From Streptococcus parauberis NCFD 2020 (lineage in GTDB: Bacteria; Bacillota; Bacilli; Lactobacillales; Streptococcaceae), in contig NZ_AEUT02000001.1 of assembly GCF_000187935.1 (NCBI RefSeq), positions 1,798,001 through 1,862,000 on the forward strand: a stretch of 64,000 nt of DNA, in the 5' to 3' direction. A program made the position numbers and the translations under genes. Positions within the stretch are counted from its first letter, which is position 1. Each line of letters begins with the position of its first letter. A model generated the notes under the pieces. The model was not told the origin of the DNA. It made no database searches and saw nothing but the letters and a program-made list of their open reading frames with translations. Below are positions 36,806 to 45,813 of the stretch, in pieces.

Positions 36806-38516
36806 CAAAACCTCCCATCGCATGTTGCAGATTATAAAGATGTTCTTTTTTAGCCAACAACTCTTGATAAGAACCCATTTCCACAACCTTTCCTTGATCC
36901 ATAACCAAAATCTGATCCATCTCTTTTAACCAGTGAAGACGATGAGTGGCAAAAAAGACAAGACGATTAGCCATAAGTGGAACCATTTTCTCTTTTAATT
37001 CCAGCTCTGTTTCAATATCTAGGTGAGCACTGGGTTCGTCCAAAAGCATAATACGGCGTTCCTTATCCAGAAAAGCACGAGCTAAAGCTATCCGTTGTGC
37101 CTGACCTCCACTCAAAGGTCTCGCCCCATTACCAATTTTTGTATCTAACCCTTGCGGTAATTCCGCAACTAATTCTTGGAGACCAACGACCGCAATTGCT
37201 TGATCAATCTCCTCTTGGTTTGCATTTGGTGTATAGAAGGTCAAATTGTCTCTTAATGTCATTTCAAAAACATAAGGATTTTGTGGAATATAAAGCATCT
37301 GCTTCTTCCAATCATCTTGATCCATATTTTCTAGTTTCTGACCATCAAGTACAAATTGTCCTTTGCTTGGCGCTAAAAATCCACTAAGGAGATTTATCAG
37401 ACTTGATTTCCCAGAACCACTCATGCCGATGATACCAATCTTTTGAAAACCAGAAATACTAATGCCTGGAATTGACATAAAATGATTACCATCATATGCT
37501 AGTTCAATGTTTTCTAAATCTAACCGACTATTTTGAGACCAACTTTTTAGAGTAACTTGGTCTTTTTTAAAACTATTTTTACTTAAAATGGACTGAATAG
37601 CTTGGAATGCATTTTTTCCGTCAAGAGTTGCATGATAATCACTTGAAAAATCACGAACTGGTGTGAAATAGTCTGGAGAAAGAATCAAGACTGTTAAGGC
37701 AGGGAAAAGTAAGATTTCTTCATTAATTAATCTTAACCCAAGAAAGACAGCTACAATAGCTATTGATAAGGTAGTAAAAAAATCTAAGGCAAAGGTCGAC
37801 AAAATTCCAATTCGTAATGCCGACATGGTCGACTTGCGAAAGTTTTCACTGGTACTATAAATACTTTTAGCATAACGTTTACTTAAACCAAAAAATTTTA
37901 AAGTGTCAATACCTCTTAGTGAATCTAAGAAATGGTTCGATAAGACTTGATAAGAAGCATATTGTCGGTCAGCCTTTGCTTTAGCAGCCAAACCTAGTAT
38001 TATCATAAATAGAATAATTAAAGGAAAAACCAAAGTTAAAATGATCCCTGAATCAATATCCAAATAGTAAATGAAAGCAAGTATGATTACTGGTATTACT
38101 GTCATATTCATCATCTTATTGAGAACAAGATGTAAGTAATTTTCTACGAGTGAGACACCATCTAAAGCCATAGTAATCATATTCCCTGAGCCTTGTTCCT
38201 GCACTACACTTGGTCCTAATTCAAAAACTTTTTTCAAAAGTTGCGTTCGAATTTCTTTTGCGTGCCTAGCAGAGAATTTATCTAAACTTTCATCCTTAAT
38301 ATAGTTAATCAGATGTCGGCAAAAATAAGCTCCAACAAAAAACATTATAGATAGCAACTGAGCATTTAGGCTCTGGCCTTGCCAAAGTCCTGTAATGGCA
38401 CTACTTAAGAAATAAGCTTGTCCTATAATAAAGATTGCTTGAAGGAAATCTAATCCTGCAAGCAATCCTAATATTTTATGAATACCGAACAAGCGCATAA
38501 CTGCTTTATCTAGCAT
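36798..38516 (-). CDS. cydC: ABC exporter subunit CydC, cytochrome bd assembly
   Basis: This is the partner of CydD, 572 aa, with an ABC-exporter transmembrane domain in the first 310 residues and a C-terminal ATPase: Walker A GMSGSGKSS, Q-loop YIPQNPYVF, signature LSGGQAQR, Walker B LLDEPSAHLD and H-loop THR. Its ATG overlaps the cydB stop (TAATG) and its end overlaps cydD, so the subunits are made in a coupled fashion. Naming of the two halves as C and D follows gene order; the labels could be swapped. Confidence 0.93.
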   Translation of the reverse strand: MLDKAVMRLFGIHKILGLLAGLDFLQAIFIIGQAYFLSSAITGLWQGQSLNAQLLSIMFFVGAYFCRHLINYIKDESLDKFSARHAKEIRTQLLKKVFELGPSVVQEQGSGNMITMALDGVSLVENYLHLVLNKMMNMTVIPVIILAFIYYLDIDSGIILTLVFPLIILFMIILGLAAKAKADRQYASYQVLSNHFLDSLRGIDTLKFFGLSKRYAKSIYSTSENFRKSTMSALRIGILSTFALDFFTTLSIAIVAVFLGLRLINEEILLFPALTVLILSPDYFTPVRDFSSDYHATLDGKNAFQAIQSILSKNSFKKDQVTLKSWSQNSRLDLENIELAYDGNHFMSIPGISISGFQKIGIIGMSGSGKSSLINLLSGFLAPSKGQFVLDGQKLENMDQDDWKKQMLYIPQNPYVFEMTLRDNLTFYTPNANQEEIDQAIAVVGLQELVAELPQGLDTKIGNGARPLSGGQAQRIALARAFLDKERRIMLLDEPSAHLDIETELELKEKMVPLMANRLVFFATHRLHWLKEMDQILVMDQGKVVEMGSYQELLAKKEHLYNLQHAMGGFDD

Positions 38517-39535
38517 TATTTTTCCCCCGTTACAATAACTGGTAGAGTAATCCGTTTTCTAAAGATATAATATGCCCAAGCTGTGTAAGCAAGTACAAAA
38601 GGTATTAAACCGATAGCTACAAAGGACATCACTTTTAAAGTATATGGTGATGACGATGCATGTTGAATTAGCAAATCATATTTTGAGCCGATAGAGCTAA
38701 TCATTACACGTGGGAATAATCCTTGGAAAATCAAGACAACAACTGCCACTAATGTCAATCCACTAGCAATAAAAGCTTGCATCTCAGCTTTTTTAAAGCT
38801 TGAGATATGAGCAAAAACTGTTAGCCCAACAATTAATAAAACTAAGAGAGTTGTTACTATTGGATGATTACTGAAGAAGTCTGTTTGGAAGAATAAAAGA
38901 ATAGCAAATGCTACTAATCCAAGATAGAGAACAAAGTAAAGAAATTGTGCGAAGTTGTTTGCACGTTCTCTAACAGGTCCTTCTGTTTTTAAAGCAATAT
39001 AATTTAGACCGTGAAGATAAGATAACAAGACCATGGCAACACCACCAACGATAGAGAAGATATTGAAATAATCTCCAAAATGAGCAGTCATATTTGCTTT
39101 AGCATCTAAAGGCATCCCTTGAATTAAACTAATGAACATAACCCCAAAGAAAAAGGGAACAATGGCAGAGCCAATTGATAAAGTCCAATTCCAAATTTGT
39201 TTTTGAGATTTAGGAACATTATGTCTAAATTCAAAGGAGACACCACGAATAATTAATCCAAATAAGATTGTTAATAAAATTAAGTAATAACCACTAAATA
39301 GAGATGCATACCAGTATGGGAATGATGCAAACATTGCACCGCCACCAGTAAGCAACCAAACTTCATTACCATCCCAAACTGGACCAATGGTAGAAACAAT
39401 TTGATCTTTCTCTTCTTCATTATGGGCGAGTGTTTGAACCGCCATACCAACACCAAAGTCAAAACCTTCCAAGAAGAAGAAACCTGAGAAAAGCACTCCG
39501 ATAAGGATGAACCAAAAAATTTGTAAACCGCTCAT
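38516..39535 (-). CDS. cydB: Cytochrome bd quinol oxidase subunit II
   Basis: This integral membrane subunit of the bd-type terminal oxidase, 339 aa with eight or nine hydrophobic helices, starts MSGLQIFWFILIGVLFSGFFFLEGFDFGVG, the family hallmark. GNEVWLLTGGGAMFASFP is another conserved segment. It pairs with CydA to oxidise menaquinol and reduce oxygen. It overlaps both neighbours by the TAATG arrangement, with cydA upstream and cydC downstream. Confidence 0.97.
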   Translation of the reverse strand: MSGLQIFWFILIGVLFSGFFFLEGFDFGVGMAVQTLAHNEEEKDQIVSTIGPVWDGNEVWLLTGGGAMFASFPYWYASLFSGYYLILLTILFGLIIRGVSFEFRHNVPKSQKQIWNWTLSIGSAIVPFFFGVMFISLIQGMPLDAKANMTAHFGDYFNIFSIVGGVAMVLLSYLHGLNYIALKTEGPVRERANNFAQFLYFVLYLGLVAFAILLFFQTDFFSNHPIVTTLLVLLIVGLTVFAHISSFKKAEMQAFIASGLTLVAVVVLIFQGLFPRVMISSIGSKYDLLIQHASSSPYTLKVMSFVAIGLIPFVLAYTAWAYYIFRKRITLPVIVTGEK

Positions 39536-40962
39536 TAGTAGGCTCCTTTCTCAAATGGATCAACAACTGCATTTTTCATAAGTAACAATTGTTCTTCTTC
39601 AAATTCCGGACCTTTTTTCAACTCACGAATAGTCAGATAGACCATCATAGCACCCAGTCCACTAAATAGTAAAAAGTAAACAGTATTAGAAACAAAAAGC
39701 GAGGTTACTGAAACGTTTGGTGAGACACTATCTTTGATTTTGAACAATCCATAGACTGTCCATGGGTAACGTCCTTGTTCTGTAATAATCCACCCAAATG
39801 TATTTGATAGGAAAGGTGCAACTGTTGTTAGGGCAACAATCCAAAGCATCCATTTTTGTCTAAATAGAATTGGATTTTTCTTACGTGTTAAGAATAGTCC
39901 AATTGTTGATACACCAAGCATCAATGTCCCAAATGCAGCCATCGTACGGAAGCCGTAGAATAATAGATTGACCATTGGGTAATAATTGTCTTCGCCATAT
40001 TTAGCAACTAATTCTTTGTTTGCCGTTTCCATCCCCTTAACAGCTCCAGAAGGTTTACCATAGGATAGGATACTCAACATGTAAGGAACTTTAATACCAA
40101 AGACTTGTTCTTTTTTTGCTTCATTTGCCCAAGCAACCACTGTCCATGCTGCAGGGTCACCAGAATCTTCATAGTCACCTTCCATAGCAGCAAATTTCAT
40201 TGGTTGGTCATTAAGCAAAGCTTTCATTTGCAAGTCTCCTGCACCCATAACTGAAATAGATCCAATTAAGGTAACAAGTAGCCCCAATCGTAATGACTTT
40301 TGATAAATTTTTTGAGTAGATTCAGATAAACTATCTTTTTTCAATAATCTAAAGGCAGCCATACCTGCAATAACTGTTCCACCCATTGTAATGGCACCAG
40401 TAATAACATGAGAAAATTCATAGAGAAATTGGTGGTTTTTAATAAGCGCGAAGAAATCCGTCATCTGAGCACGTCCATTGATTACTTCATAGCCCACTGG
40501 ATGTTGCATAAAGGCATTGGCAATAAGAATCCACATTGCTGACATCAATGAACCGAAAACAACTAACCAGATAAAGCTAGCATGCATCTTTTTACTAATT
40601 TTTTTATTGTCCCAAGTAAATATCCATAAACCTAAGAAAGTTGATTCCATAAAGAATGCAAGTAAGGCTTCAATAGCTAAAGGCGCCCCAAAGATGTCCC
40701 CTACGAAACGAGAATAGTCAGACCAGTTCATTCCAAATTGAAATTCCTGGATTATACCTGTAACAACACCAACAGCAAAACTGAGGAGCATGATATTGCC
40801 CCAGAATTTTGTCATCTTTTTATATTCTTCATTTTTAGTGACAACATAACAGGTTTCCATGATTGCAACAACAAAACATGTCCCGATTGTAAAAGGCACA
40901 AAAAAGAAGTGAAAAATCGTTGTCATGGCAAATTGAAAACGTGCAAGTGTTTCAATAGTCAT
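39535..40962 (-). CDS. cydA: Cytochrome bd quinol oxidase subunit I
   Basis: This is the heme-bearing subunit of the bd oxidase, 475 aa. His in FHFFFVPFTIG near residue 18 is the heme b595 ligand, His in YEFSHVITG near 186 and the Met in FRTMAAFG are the expected b558 ligands, and EQGRYPWTVYG corresponds to the GRQPW quinol motif with Tyr replacing Gln. The Q-loop is of the short Firmicute type. AGGAGG precedes the ATG. It follows ndh after 81 nt. Streptococci cannot make heme, so activity should depend on external heme. Confidence 0.97.
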   Translation of the reverse strand: MTIETLARFQFAMTTIFHFFFVPFTIGTCFVVAIMETCYVVTKNEEYKKMTKFWGNIMLLSFAVGVVTGIIQEFQFGMNWSDYSRFVGDIFGAPLAIEALLAFFMESTFLGLWIFTWDNKKISKKMHASFIWLVVFGSLMSAMWILIANAFMQHPVGYEVINGRAQMTDFFALIKNHQFLYEFSHVITGAITMGGTVIAGMAAFRLLKKDSLSESTQKIYQKSLRLGLLVTLIGSISVMGAGDLQMKALLNDQPMKFAAMEGDYEDSGDPAAWTVVAWANEAKKEQVFGIKVPYMLSILSYGKPSGAVKGMETANKELVAKYGEDNYYPMVNLLFYGFRTMAAFGTLMLGVSTIGLFLTRKKNPILFRQKWMLWIVALTTVAPFLSNTFGWIITEQGRYPWTVYGLFKIKDSVSPNVSVTSLFVSNTVYFLLFSGLGAMMVYLTIRELKKGPEFEEEQLLLMKNAVVDPFEKGAY

Positions 40963-41043
40963 TAATAAATCCTCCGATTTGTATAGTGTCTTCCTAACCC
41001 ATCACAGCTAAGAAAAACCGATAATTAAATAGTAGCCTTTATC

Positions 41044-42258
41044 TTAATGATATAAATCGAAACGACCTTTGGCTAAGAGTTCTTTCAACCCCCCCATATC
41101 AACTAATGATTTATTCATAATTGCTTTTTTAATGAACGATGCTGGATAACCTTTAACTTTAGTTGATTTACCAACAATACCTAAGCCATGAGTATTACCA
41201 ACAGAGGCAACTGTTCCTTTCGATTCATAAGTAAAGTTCTCAGTAGCTTCATTGTTCAATTGATGCGAAATATTTTTTGCAGCATGCGCACCCATTTGTG
41301 TTGCAATTTGAGCAGTTGTTGGGTAAGGACGATCATTTGAAGGATCGATTAGCGCTGATACATCACCGATGATATAGACATTGTCATATTTAGGGTCACG
41401 TAAATCAGCGTTGATTATAACACGACCACGGCGTTCTGCAAATCCAGACTCTCCCATAACCTTACTTCCACTTACACCTGTTGTCCAGATGATTGTTTCT
41501 GCAGCGATTGATTGACGTTCAGCATTTTCATCAGGACTAGTTGCATATACGACTTCACCTGGTTTGATTTCTTTAATCATAGAACCAAGCATTAAATTAA
41601 TACCAAGTTTTTTAATCAATTCAAGTCCATGATTAGCTAACTCATCATCAAACATTGGAAGGATACGTGTTGCAGCTTCGATACATATGATTTCAATTTG
41701 ATCTGCAGTAACACCAGCAATTTCAGCATAACGTTTCTTTTCGTCAGTAAGAGCACCAGCTAACTCAATTCCAGTAAAACCTGCACCACATACTAAGATA
41801 CGTAAATAATTTTTATCCTTAGTTTCACGGTATTTTTCCATCATTTTAATGATATGACGGTGGATATTTTCTGCAGTGTTGATATCAACCATTTGCAAGG
41901 CATTTTCTTCCGCACCTACAATACCAAAGGTTTCAGAGCAGAAACCTAAAGCAACTACAACGTAGTCAAAATGGAGTGTCCCAGATTTTGCTAATTCAGC
42001 AGTTTTTTCTTCAGGATTAACTTTAACAACACTGTCTTGAATGAAAGTTACTTTTTTTTCATCAATTACTTCTTTGATTGAGAAAGTAATTTTTTCTTTT
42101 GGCTGTGAACCAGATGCTACTTCATGTAATTCAGTTGCTTCATAATGATAATCGTTCCGATCAACAAGCGTAATATGGAAATCACCAGCTTGTTTTTGTA
42201 AACTACGAACCGTTTTCAAGCCAGCGTAACCAGCTCCTAATACTAAAATTTCTTGCAT
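41044..42258 (-). CDS. ndh: Type II NADH:quinone dehydrogenase
   Basis: This single-subunit FAD enzyme oxidises NADH and passes electrons to menaquinone without pumping protons. It has 404 aa. The FAD-binding dinucleotide fold is VLGAGYAGLKTVR at the N-terminus, and the NADH fold is VCGAGFTGIELAGAL near residue 160. YIIGDVSAL matches the FAD ribityl-binding motif, and TAQIATQMG is typical of NDH-2. It sits between the menA-like gene and cydABCD on the same strand, so a short NADH-menaquinone-oxygen chain is encoded. Confidence 0.93.
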   Translation of the reverse strand: MQEILVLGAGYAGLKTVRSLQKQAGDFHITLVDRNDYHYEATELHEVASGSQPKEKITFSIKEVIDEKKVTFIQDSVVKVNPEEKTAELAKSGTLHFDYVVVALGFCSETFGIVGAEENALQMVDINTAENIHRHIIKMMEKYRETKDKNYLRILVCGAGFTGIELAGALTDEKKRYAEIAGVTADQIEIICIEAATRILPMFDDELANHGLELIKKLGINLMLGSMIKEIKPGEVVYATSPDENAERQSIAAETIIWTTGVSGSKVMGESGFAERRGRVIINADLRDPKYDNVYIIGDVSALIDPSNDRPYPTTAQIATQMGAHAAKNISHQLNNEATENFTYESKGTVASVGNTHGLGIVGKSTKVKGYPASFIKKAIMNKSLVDMGGLKELLAKGRFDLYH

Positions 42259-42290
42259 AATATTCTCCTTGTAATATTAACGTCAATTTA

Positions 42291-43193
42291 TTATTTTAAA
42301 AATATACCAATAAAATAGGTTACAACCTGTGTAAATGATCCTAAAGCTAAAATGCGGACAGCGCAGATAAAGGTTTCTCTTTTGACTTGCTTTTGCCATA
42401 GTAAGCGACTTTGCTTATATATAAATGGTACCAAAAATAAGCACAATAATACAGTCACTGGAGCTAAACCAAGTAAGTATTGTCCTACAATTGCTAAAAT
42501 TGCTATGATATTTCCTAATGCAAATAGCATAAGTCCACCTTTTAGGCCCGTGTAATGGACCAAAGTATAACGGTGATTACTTTCATCTTCTTCTTTATCA
42601 CATAAATTATTTGCTAACATGAGATTTGCTATCCAAAGGGTGTTGGGTAGAGAAATCAAGAAAACAGCTGCTAAGTTAGGTAAATCCCACTTGAAATCTT
42701 GATAAGTATTGAGATAAACACAAATCAGTGAGATGACAAAGCCCATCGTAAAGCCAGAGAAAAACTCACCCAAAGGTAAACTAGACAAGGGTCTCGGACC
42801 ATAGGAATAAAGGATGCCGACACCAAAGCAAAAGAGTCCCATCACAAATAAGGGCCAACCCACTATTGCGGTTAACAGGATACCAATACTAGCTGAAATG
42901 AAGAGAAAGCCAGCCATCAGTTTTTCAATCAAACTGACCGATAAGCTTTCGCGGCCAATAATATTGGTCTTTGCTTGGTAATCCAAGTTAATAGCATTTT
43001 TATAATCGTTATAATTATCCCACATATCGACAAACATGTTGAAAAAGAACATGGCGATAAAGAACAAAAGAACTAAGAAGGGATGAAGACTATCATAGTA
43101 ATAATAGCTAAGGCATAAACCAATCAGAAAAGGTAAAACACTCGCTGTTTTAGCTTTCATTTCCACAAGCTCCAAAAATACAGGAATTGTCAT
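42291..43193 (-). CDS. menA: MenA-like UbiA prenyltransferase (demethylmenaquinone step)
   Basis: This is a membrane prenyltransferase of the UbiA family with about eight hydrophobic helices. The start at 43193 (MTIPVFLELVEMKAKTASVLPF) has AAAGG 7 nt upstream; the open frame extends 16 codons further. It is then 300 aa. The first Asp motif lies in NMFVDMWDNYNDYKN and the second in ANNLCDKEEDESN. It would attach the polyprenyl tail to 1,4-dihydroxy-2-naphthoate. No genes for making that precursor are in the window, so it may be scavenged. It is probably first in the menA-ndh-cydABCD operon. Confidence 0.9.
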   Translation of the reverse strand: MTIPVFLELVEMKAKTASVLPFLIGLCLSYYYYDSLHPFLVLLFFIAMFFFNMFVDMWDNYNDYKNAINLDYQAKTNIIGRESLSVSLIEKLMAGFLFISASIGILLTAIVGWPLFVMGLFCFGVGILYSYGPRPLSSLPLGEFFSGFTMGFVISLICVYLNTYQDFKWDLPNLAAVFLISLPNTLWIANLMLANNLCDKEEDESNHRYTLVHYTGLKGGLMLFALGNIIAILAIVGQYLLGLAPVTVLLCLFLVPFIYKQSRLLWQKQVKRETFICAVRILALGSFTQVVTYFIGIFLK

Positions 43194-43229
43194 AAAAAGC
43201 CTTTCTTTTAGATATCCTTTAACCCTTAT

Positions 43230-43264
43230 ATTATACTCCAATTTGTTTCAAGAATAAAACAAAT
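43230..43264 (-). promoter_or_regulatory. Promoter region of the respiratory operon with an inverted repeat
   Basis: TATAAT (43230-43235) lies 37 nt before the menA start. A perfect 8-bp inverted repeat, ATTTGTTT...AAACAAAT (43241-43264), covers the spacer and the poor -35 (TTTATT), so it is a candidate operator. It does not match the Rex consensus TTGTGAANNNNTTCACAA well. Confidence 0.55.
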
Positions 43265-43319
43265 GATTTTGAAATTTTTCATTTTGAAGTCATTTTTGTC
43301 ATTTTTTTACAGAAAGACA

Positions 43320-43360
43320 TGAGAAAAGACATCTCCTTGAAAAAGAAATGTCTTTTCTCA
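43320..43360. terminator. Hairpin downstream of the alcohol dehydrogenase gene
   Basis: TGAGAAAAGACAT / ATGTCTTTTCTCA form a 13-bp perfect stem with a 15-nt loop. T-runs at the base are weak. It probably ends the adh transcript on the minus strand. Confidence 0.6.
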
Positions 43361-43404
43361 GAATTTTAAAGAATTATGCCCATTTAGCCTAGGTCAATTT
43401 AGCC

Positions 43405-44451
43405 TTATTCAGCAATGACTAACATAGATTTTATGGTCTTACGATCCTGCATATCTTGATAAGCTTGGTTGACATCTTCAAGCGCATAGGTCTGTGTGAA
43501 AACACGTCCTGGATTAATATCACCATCCAAGACCGCTTTTAAAAGAACTTTCTTATCATAAGTCGTCACTGAGGCAGAACCACCAGCCACTGAAATGTTT
43601 TGAGCAAAGGTTGACCCTAATGGACGGTTATTGTAGTGAGGAACACCAACAAAACCGACACGACCACCATTATGAAGAACACCTAAGGCTTGGTCCATCG
43701 CTGCTTCTGTCCCAACACATTCTAAAGCAGCATCCGCACCACCACCAAGGATTTCTCTAACTTTGGCAATACCTTCTTCGCCCCGTTCAGCAACAACCGC
43801 TGTGGCACCAGATGCTAAAGCCATTTCTTGACGATCCTGATGACGGCTCATTAAGACAATTTGAGATGCCCCCATCATTTTAGCAGCAATAACAGCACAT
43901 TGACCAACAGCACCATCACCTATGACAACTACCTTATCACCAGCCGAAACTTGTGCACAACGAGCAGCGTGATAGCCAGTTGGCATAACATCTGCAAGTG
44001 TCAATAATGATTTTATCATTCCTTCAGAGAAGTCTGAAGGTTGACCAGGAACTTTTACTAAGGCCCAATTGCCATAATGGAAACGAATGTATTCTGATTG
44101 GAAACCATTAGACCAATTACTGTAGCCAGGATGATTATCACATGTTCCATCAAAACCAGCTCGACAGGCATCGCAATGCCCACATCCGTGGGTGAAAGGA
44201 ACGATAACAAAATCTCCAGGTTGAACAGTCGTGATATCTGCTCCAACTTCCTCAACAATTCCTAGAGCCTCATGGCCGTCATTAATGGAATGAGCTGCTT
44301 TGTTGTCACCGTGAGCATATGCCCACAAGTCCGAGCCACAAACACATGCTCTGACAACTTTAATAATAACATCGTCAGCCTCTTGAATACTAGGCTTTGA
44401 GACTTCTTCAACTTCAACTAAGCCTGCTTTATGAAAAATAGTTGCTTTCAT
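43405..44451 (-). CDS. Zinc-dependent alcohol dehydrogenase (MDR family)
   Basis: This is a medium-chain dehydrogenase, 348 aa, with catalytic zinc ligands in CVCGSDLWAY and GHEALGIVEEVG and the structural zinc set GCGHCDACRAGFDGTC. The NAD(P) loop reads VIGDGAVGQCAV. The exact substrate is unknown. A MerR-type promoter (19-bp spacer with a dyad) precedes the gene, as for NmlR/AdhR-controlled alcohol dehydrogenases involved in aldehyde or carbonyl stress, so a detoxifying role is plausible. It is a single-gene unit with AAGGAGA before the ATG. Confidence 0.9.
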   Translation of the reverse strand: MKATIFHKAGLVEVEEVSKPSIQEADDVIIKVVRACVCGSDLWAYAHGDNKAAHSINDGHEALGIVEEVGADITTVQPGDFVIVPFTHGCGHCDACRAGFDGTCDNHPGYSNWSNGFQSEYIRFHYGNWALVKVPGQPSDFSEGMIKSLLTLADVMPTGYHAARCAQVSAGDKVVVIGDGAVGQCAVIAAKMMGASQIVLMSRHQDRQEMALASGATAVVAERGEEGIAKVREILGGGADAALECVGTEAAMDQALGVLHNGGRVGFVGVPHYNNRPLGSTFAQNISVAGGSASVTTYDKKVLLKAVLDGDINPGRVFTQTYALEDVNQAYQDMQDRKTIKSMLVIAE

Positions 44452-44510
44452 CTGACTTCTCCTTATTCTTTACCAGTTATGATTTTTAATAATTCTGATA
44501 ACTTATGTTA

Positions 44511-44541
44511 AGTATACACCTTGAAGTGGACTTTAAGTCAA
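44511..44541 (-). promoter_or_regulatory. MerR-type promoter of the alcohol dehydrogenase gene
   Basis: TTGACT (44536-44541) and TATACT (44511-44516) are separated by 19 bp on the minus strand, the elongated spacing typical of MerR-family control. The spacer holds a dyad CTTAAAGT-CC-ACTTCAAG (44520-44537) with a single mismatch. No merR-like gene is adjacent. Confidence 0.75.
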
Positions 44542-44557
44542 GAAAAAATTTGTATAT

Positions 44558-44592
44558 AAAAAAAGACCCGGCTGATTCTTATCAACTGAGCC
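44558..44592 (-). terminator. Weak terminator after the small membrane protein gene
   Basis: On the minus strand GGC...TGAT / ATCA...GCC form a bulged stem followed by GGGTCTTTTTTT, 26 nt beyond the stop codon at 44618. The stem is imperfect. Confidence 0.4.
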
Positions 44593-44617
44593 ATTTATGA
44601 AATACACTTTTTACTTT

Positions 44618-44935
44618 TTATCCAATGGCAACTACAACTTGATGCTTGGTCAGGCCATATTCTTGCATCAAGAATTCTCTTAAGCTTTTGTCATTCATTT
44701 TAGACTGGACATTGTAAGAATTACCGTCACTGGTTTTAGAAACAATCCTGACTTTTCCCACCATCTTCTTGTTTTCTTTCAAGTCAATATGTCTATCAAC
44801 ATCATGAAAACTTACGACGTATAGAGCACCGACTGCCTTAGCAGCATCAATATTCCCCTTAAAAGGGAAGTAAACGAGAGCCACTAAAAATGCAAAGCCA
44901 ATAAGAGCAAAAAAGGGTTCCAATATAGTTTCCAT
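44618..44935 (-). CDS. Small membrane-anchored protein of unknown function
   Basis: This is a protein of about 105 aa with one N-terminal hydrophobic segment (ILEPFFALIGFAFLVALVYFPF) followed by a soluble basic domain (GKVRIVSKTSDGNSYNVQSKMNDKSLREFL). Three ATGs compete; 44935 is preferred because AGAAGG lies 9 nt upstream, while 44941 would leave only 3 nt. No family is recognised. It lies alone between the adh gene and a methyltransferase gene on the same strand, with about 160-nt gaps on either side. Confidence 0.65.
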   Translation of the reverse strand: METILEPFFALIGFAFLVALVYFPFKGNIDAAKAVGALYVVSFHDVDRHIDLKENKKMVGKVRIVSKTSDGNSYNVQSKMNDKSLREFLMQEYGLTKHQVVVAIG

Positions 44936-45080
44936 TCTCATATACCTTCTCATAAATTAATATGAGATGAAGTATACTCTTAAACATAAGGGAAAGCAAG
45001 TGGTTTAGATATCATATTTAACTATAATAAGAGGGTATTTCCACTTAGTTTTTAGCTAATATAGGCTTTCGAAAAAAGAA

Positions 45081-45791
45081 CTAATTTTTTAACCAAATAT
45101 GTTGTAAAAAGCTAATATCTTTATAGGGTTTCAAGTCACAGACAGCTAATTCTAGCTGGGTCATTTCTGCAAACCAATTATCGCCTGTTTTGAAGGCATT
45201 AGGTTGGAGGCTGTAGAAGCAGCGCAATCCCTGATATTTGACCAAGGTCATCTGCGAAGCGTCTAGCAATTCCTCCAAAGAATAAGTAGTGCCTTGCGTG
45301 AAAGACACAGACTCAAAGTCTTCACCGTTAAGTAGACCTAAAGCTTTATCGATTCGATTTTCAAAAACTGCTGCCTGCATGACCTTACCGGCCTGATTGT
45401 GCTTAATAATAGATAGTTGACCATCTGGCTTCAAGACACGCTTTAGTGCCTGCAAATAGGTCGTCCGTTCCTGCGGAGCTACATATTCCAAAACATTGTG
45501 GCAAATAATCAGATCGAAAGACTGAGCTTCTAACTCCTCTACTTTTTCGATGCTTCCTAAAATTTTCTGAAAAGCTTGCGGCGTCTGGGGATCAAGCACC
45601 GCCTCATTTGGCTCGATAGCGATGACCTCATTTTCTTTGGCTAAGAATTGACTGGTCAAGCCAAAGCCAGCCCCGAAATCTAGGACCCTCTGATTTTTGA
45701 TATGGGCAAGCTGGACAAAGGTTAATTCATATTGAATTTTACCCCAGGGTTGAGCAAGCATTTCTTTATATGATTCAAGATTAACTGACAT
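45081..45791 (-). CDS. Class I SAM-dependent methyltransferase (Methyltransf_11 type)
   Basis: This is a soluble 236-aa methyltransferase. The start at 45791 (MSVNLESYKEMLAQPWGK) has GAAAGG 6 nt upstream. The SAM-binding motif I is VLDFGAGFGLTSQFLA, with the acidic motif VIAIEPN and a post-motif FDLIICHNVLEYV. The substrate is unknown; small-molecule or tRNA-wobble-like targets are possible. It lies 22 nt downstream of a nucleotidyltransferase-like gene on the same strand, and the two may be co-transcribed. Confidence 0.85.
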   Translation of the reverse strand: MSVNLESYKEMLAQPWGKIQYELTFVQLAHIKNQRVLDFGAGFGLTSQFLAKENEVIAIEPNEAVLDPQTPQAFQKILGSIEKVEELEAQSFDLIICHNVLEYVAPQERTTYLQALKRVLKPDGQLSIIKHNQAGKVMQAAVFENRIDKALGLLNGEDFESVSFTQGTTYSLEELLDASQMTLVKYQGLRCFYSLQPNAFKTGDNWFAEMTQLELAVCDLKPYKDISFLQHIWLKN

Positions 45792-45813
45792 AGAGTGCCT
45801 TTCTTTTGCGAGT

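Noticed and set aside
43241..43264. Rex operator on the respiratory operon
   Set aside because: The inverted repeat lacks the TTGTGA half-site of the Rex consensus, so it is listed only as an unassigned inverted repeat.
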